From Streptomyces monashensis (GTDB lineage Bacteria; Actinomycetota; Actinomycetes; Streptomycetales; Streptomycetaceae): DNA of 64,000 nucleotides. Shown one piece after another: positions 60,832 through 64,000 of the stretch; the stretch's first letter is position 1; every line of letters starts with the position of its first letter. The position numbers and the translations under genes were made by a program. The stretch lies in the NCBI RefSeq assembly GCF_001866665.1, contig NZ_MLYO01000025.1, positions 62,001 to 126,000 of the forward strand, written 5' to 3'. The notes below the pieces were generated by a model, which did not search any database, was not told the DNA's origin, and saw nothing but the letters and a program-made list of their open reading frames with translations.

Positions 60832-61602
60832 ATGCTGCACCTCGACGCGGTCGGCCGGCGCTTCGGCGACCAGCGCGTCCTCGACGGCATCACCCTCACC
60901 GTGCCGGACGGACAACTCCTGTGCGTCGTCGGGCCGTCGGGCTGCGGCAAGTCCACGCTGCTGCGCACCATCGCCGGGCTGCTGCCCGTGCAGGACGGCA
61001 CGGTCACGGTGGACGGCACCCCGGTGGCCGGGGTGCCGGACCGGCTCGCGGTCGTCTTCCAGGAGTACGGCCGCTCGCTGCTGCCGTGGCTCACCGTGCG
61101 GGACAACGTGGCCCTTGCGCTGCGCCGGCTCGGCCTCGGCCGGGCCGCGCGCCGGGCCGAGGCCGAGGCGATCCTCGACCGTGTCGGTCTGGCCGGGGCC
61201 GGGCGGCGCCGTCCGCCCGAGCTGTCGGGCGGGATGCAGCAGCGGGTCGCCATCGCCCGCGCCCTGGTCTGCCGCCCCTCGCTGCTGCTCATGGACGAGC
61301 CGTTCGGCTCGCTCGACGCCCGCACCCGCGAGGATCTGGAGGACCTGCTGCTGGAGGTGCACCGGGCCGACGGCACGACGATCGTGTTCGTCACCCACGA
61401 CATCGACGAGAGCGTGTACGTCGGCGACCGCGTCGTCGTCCTCTCCCCCGGCCCCGGCTCCCGCATCGTCCTCGACCTGCCGGTCGGCCTGCCCGCAGAC
61501 CGCGACCAGATCACGACGCGGAGCCTGCCCGGGTTCGTCGCGCTGCGCACGGAGGTGGGACGGGCGGTGCGCGGCGAGGGCCGGGACGGCCGAAAGGGGT
61601 GA
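60832..61602 (+). CDS. ABC transporter ATP-binding protein (SsuB/TauB-like)
   Basis: 256 aa. Walker A GPSGCGKST, Q-loop FQEYGRSLLPW, signature LSGGMQQR, Walker B LLLMDEPFG, and switch His in FVTHDID. The Q-loop and length fit the nitrate/sulfonate/taurine/thiamin-precursor importers, agreeing with the binding protein at the start of the operon. ATG is 4 nt after the decarboxylase stop. With the fused permease it would form the importer; two copies of this ATPase would bind one permease chain. Confidence 0.92.
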   Translation: MLHLDAVGRRFGDQRVLDGITLTVPDGQLLCVVGPSGCGKSTLLRTIAGLLPVQDGTVTVDGTPVAGVPDRLAVVFQEYGRSLLPWLTVRDNVALALRRLGLGRAARRAEAEAILDRVGLAGAGRRRPPELSGGMQQRVAIARALVCRPSLLLMDEPFGSLDARTREDLEDLLLEVHRADGTTIVFVTHDIDESVYVGDRVVVLSPGPGSRIVLDLPVGLPADRDQITTRSLPGFVALRTEVGRAVRGEGRDGRKG

Positions 61603-61644
61603 CCCCGGGCCTGCCGGGACCACCCCTTCCCCGTCACCGGATGC

Positions 61645-64000
61645 TCAGCGCAGGTCGCGCAGCTTCACCGTGTAGATACCGCGGCCGTGCGTCGCGGCGT
61701 ACAGCGTGCCGCCGTCCGGGCTCGCCTTGAGCTGGAGGACGGCGACGGCCGGCAGGCTGCCGACGCGCTGCCAGGTGGTGCGGCCCGGGGCGCGGTAGAC
61801 GACGCCGAGGTCGGTGGCGACGGCGAGGCCGCCGTCTGCCGTCAGCAGTGCGGAGTCGCCGGGCACGTCGGGCAGGTTCGCCGAGATGTCCTTCCAGGTG
61901 GTGCCGCCGTCGGTCGACTCGAAGACATGGCCGACGCCCGCGCCGGGGCCCTCGGTCCAGGCCCGGGAGAAGCCGCTGACCGTGAGGAAGACGTGGTCGG
62001 CATCGGTCGGGTCGACGGCGAAACCGCTGAGGTAGCGGTTCGGTACGGTCCCGTCGACGGGCAGGTTGATGTCGTGCCAGCCGGTGCCGTCCGCGTTGCC
62101 GACGGCGATGCCGCGGGCGAAGCCCTGGTTGTTGCAGGGGCCGCACCAGGCGGCGTAGATCTTCCCGCCGGACGCGGCGACGGCGGTCGCGGTGCGGCCC
62201 TGGCCGAGGTCGTGGACGCTGGTCCACTCGGATCCGCTGCGGATGGCGTACCCGTGGGTCTGGACCCAGACGTGACGGCCGCCCGCGACCCAGGTGTCGC
62301 CGTTCTTCAGGTCCGAGGTGAGCGGGGCGATGAAGCGGGCCTCGCTGGTGGCGTTGTCGGGCGGGGCGACGGAGTACGAGGTGGCCTTGGTCGGGTCGGT
62401 GGACCAACTGCCGTCGTTCACCGCGCAGTTCTGCGTGACCTGGACGGCGAGGTAGACGTACTCCTGGGCGATGTCGCACCCGTTGGCGGGATCGGTGAGC
62501 GTGTCGCCACCGTCGCCGCCGAAGTCGGAGCCCATCACGGTGTCGTTGCTCCGCAGGATCGACTGGCCGTTGTCCTGGAGGCCGCCGGTGACGGACACCC
62601 CGCCGTGGTCGAGGTCCTTGCCGATGCCGACCGAGTAGTACTGGAGGGTGTCGATGGTGCCGTCGTTGAGGGAGGTCCAGTCGGTGGCGTGGCCGGAGGC
62701 GTCCTGGGCGCCGTCGACCGGGCGCTTGTAGACGCCGCCGTCGTTGCCGACGTAGACGAAGGACGTTCCGTGGTAGCTGCCGATGGCGACGCCGTGCTGG
62801 TCGGAGTGGGTGGTCTGATGGCAGGCGCCGGTCTGCCGGGACGGGTCGATGCTCCAGCAGGAGAACGGGAAGTTCCAGTACGGGCCGACGGTCGACCAGG
62901 TGGTGCCGCCGTCCTTGGTCTCGTAGACCTCCTCCAGGCCCGCGTACAGGTGCTGCGGGTCGGCCGGGTCGACGGCGAGGAACTGGTTGTACCAGGCCTG
63001 GACGCCGGGCATGTAACCGGCCGTCGTCAGCGCGGAGTTGTCGGCGGCGAGGCCCTTGTAGTCAGCGATCTTCGTCCAGGGGCCGGTCGGGGAACCGGAC
63101 GTGGAGACGTAGATGCCCTCGAGGCCGCTGTCCGGGTTGGTGCTGAGCTGGTGCGGCGACTGGTCGATGGCGTAGTAGCGGGACCCGTCGGCGGAGCGGG
63201 CGAAGGTGACGTTGCCGACGTTCGCGGCGTCGGCCGGCAGGTCACCGAGGCCGCTGGTGATGCGGGTCCAGGCGCCGTTCACCCTGGTGTAGAAGCCGTT
63301 GTAGTCGTCGCCGCTGCGCCAGCCGACGGCCAGGACCACCCTGGAGGGGTCCTTGGGGTCGATGGCGATGTCGTTGGCGATGTTCTTGTACGGCGCCTGC
63401 TGGTCCTGGGCCCTGGACCCCTTCGGCAGGTAGTCGGGGTTGGGGGCGAACTCCAGCTTCCAGGGTCCGCGCAGGTCACTGGTGGAGTGGCTCCACACGC
63501 CCTCGCTGGTGGCCGCCCACACCCGGCCGCCGCCGAAGCGCAGCTCGTGGATGGTGGTGCTCTCCAGCTCGCTGCCGCCGACCCGGCTGCGGACGGAGAA
63601 GGCGTCGTGGTGGGGGTGGGTCAGGACGTAGACGCCGCTGCCGAGGTGGGCGTCGGAGTTGGTGGTGGCCTCGCCGGTGCCCAGCCACAGCCGGTCCGCG
63701 CCGTCGAGGGCCAGGGCGCCGGTGGACTGGGCGGGCAGCCGGTCGCTGATGGGCTGCCAGCGGCCGCCTCCGCTGCGCGAACGCCACACGCCGCCCCCCG
63801 CGCTGCCCGCGTAGACGTAGCCGTCGTCGTCGGCGGCCACCGCGGCCATCCGGCCGGTGACGTTCCCCGAGCCGCCGCTGGAGTTGGAGTCGACGTCGCG
63901 GTAGCGCGGGTCGTCGGAGTTGTAGGGCAGGTCGGTGATGTTGTGCCAACGGCCGCCCGCGCTGCGGAGATGGGCAAGGCTGTTCCAGGCCGCGCCGTAG
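61645..64000 (-). CDS. BNR/sialidase-like propeller protein (N-terminus beyond window)
   Basis: At least 785 codons, open to the window edge; the first residues seen are YGAAWNSLAHLRSAGGRWH. Repeated Asp-box/BNR-like blades: SAGGGVWRSRSGGG, YETKDGGTTWSTVGP, YVGNDGGVYKRP, FESTDGGTTWKDIS and LYAATHGRGIYTV at the C-terminus. The arrangement resembles Vps10/sortilin-type or xyloglucanase-like seven-bladed propellers secreted by Streptomyces. A signal peptide should lie past 64000. Cleavage activity is not certain; it could be a binding protein. Confidence 0.8.
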   Translation of the reverse strand, partial: YGAAWNSLAHLRSAGGRWHNITDLPYNSDDPRYRDVDSNSSGGSGNVTGRMAAVAADDDGYVYAGSAGGGVWRSRSGGGRWQPISDRLPAQSTGALALDGADRLWLGTGEATTNSDAHLGSGVYVLTHPHHDAFSVRSRVGGSELESTTIHELRFGGGRVWAATSEGVWSHSTSDLRGPWKLEFAPNPDYLPKGSRAQDQQAPYKNIANDIAIDPKDPSRVVLAVGWRSGDDYNGFYTRVNGAWTRITSGLGDLPADAANVGNVTFARSADGSRYYAIDQSPHQLSTNPDSGLEGIYVSTSGSPTGPWTKIADYKGLAADNSALTTAGYMPGVQAWYNQFLAVDPADPQHLYAGLEEVYETKDGGTTWSTVGPYWNFPFSCWSIDPSRQTGACHQTTHSDQHGVAIGSYHGTSFVYVGNDGGVYKRPVDGAQDASGHATDWTSLNDGTIDTLQYYSVGIGKDLDHGGVSVTGGLQDNGQSILRSNDTVMGSDFGGDGGDTLTDPANGCDIAQEYVYLAVQVTQNCAVNDGSWSTDPTKATSYSVAPPDNATSEARFIAPLTSDLKNGDTWVAGGRHVWVQTHGYAIRSGSEWTSVHDLGQGRTATAVAASGGKIYAAWCGPCNNQGFARGIAVGNADGTGWHDINLPVDGTVPNRYLSGFAVDPTDADHVFLTVSGFSRAWTEGPGAGVGHVFESTDGGTTWKDISANLPDVPGDSALLTADGGLAVATDLGVVYRAPGRTTWQRVGSLPAVAVLQLKASPDGGTLYAATHGRGIYTVKLRDLR

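Noticed and set aside
1..64000. rRNA, tRNA, prophage or complete insertion sequence
   Set aside because: No cloverleaf-like sequence, ribosomal signature, integrase or transposase reading was recognised on either strand.

Overview
The window is a stretch of a Streptomyces chromosome. The evidence is very high GC with third-position GC bias, twin-arginine and Sec signal peptides on many secreted enzymes, a short chaplin (an aerial-hyphae protein), a mycothiol-type maleylpyruvate isomerase-fold protein, the furS-cpeB-hbpS redox locus, an inducible beta-lactamase locus of the S. cacaoi type, and a TTA (bldA-type) codon in a regulatory phosphatase. No rRNA, tRNA, CRISPR array, prophage or intact insertion sequence was seen.

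Layout. 1-3967: a GntR regulator divergent from a sulfide:quinone oxidoreductase-like flavoprotein, with two identical palindromes between them; then an aldo/keto reductase divergent from a TetR regulator across a 19-bp perfect inverted repeat. 3958-8515: a four-gene acyl-CoA-type catabolic operon (SDR, amidohydrolase, AMP-dependent ligase, MaoC hydratase) divergent from a MarR regulator; the gap holds five 14-bp tandem repeats and two MarR-type palindromes. 8734-16096: secreted serine protease, APC permease, GH54 arabinofuranosidase and GH92 mannosidase. 16298-20877: two PP2C/SpoIIE signalling phosphatases flanking a DinB-fold gene that has a MerR-type promoter. 21487-27475: acetyltransferase, DinB and proline iminopeptidase pair, polysaccharide deacetylase, and efeO-efeB iron uptake without efeU. 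27676-33656: secreted phosphoesterase, phosphotransferase, exported lipoprotein/Tat enzymes and a small cysteine protein.

33786-41529 is scarred. One deletion joins a TetR remnant to an amidohydrolase remnant, there is a pectate lyase remnant, and a sensor kinase/response regulator pair is collapsed into a fused, frameshifted relic. Between these sit a VOC protein, an ECF41/SigJ sigma factor divergent from its typical NmrA-like partner, and a complete bla locus (beta-lactamase, LysR activator, BlaB-like serine protein). 41762-45093 carries hbpS, katG/cpeB and furS; the two-component relic lies where senS-senR would be expected.

45526-55305: TIM-barrel secreted protein, broken sugar isomerase next to a low-GC patch, acyltransferase, chaplin, a frameshifted secreted protein, a cytokinin-dehydrogenase-like flavoprotein, an inositol monophosphatase homologue with substituted metal ligands, a ricin-domain secreted protein and an FAD monooxygenase. 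55571-61602: Ppx/GppA phosphatase, then a tightly coupled operon of substrate-binding lipoprotein, fused double permease, benzoylformate-decarboxylase-like ThDP enzyme and ATPase. This is the most coherent unusual system in the window. A partial BNR/sialidase-like propeller protein runs off the right edge.
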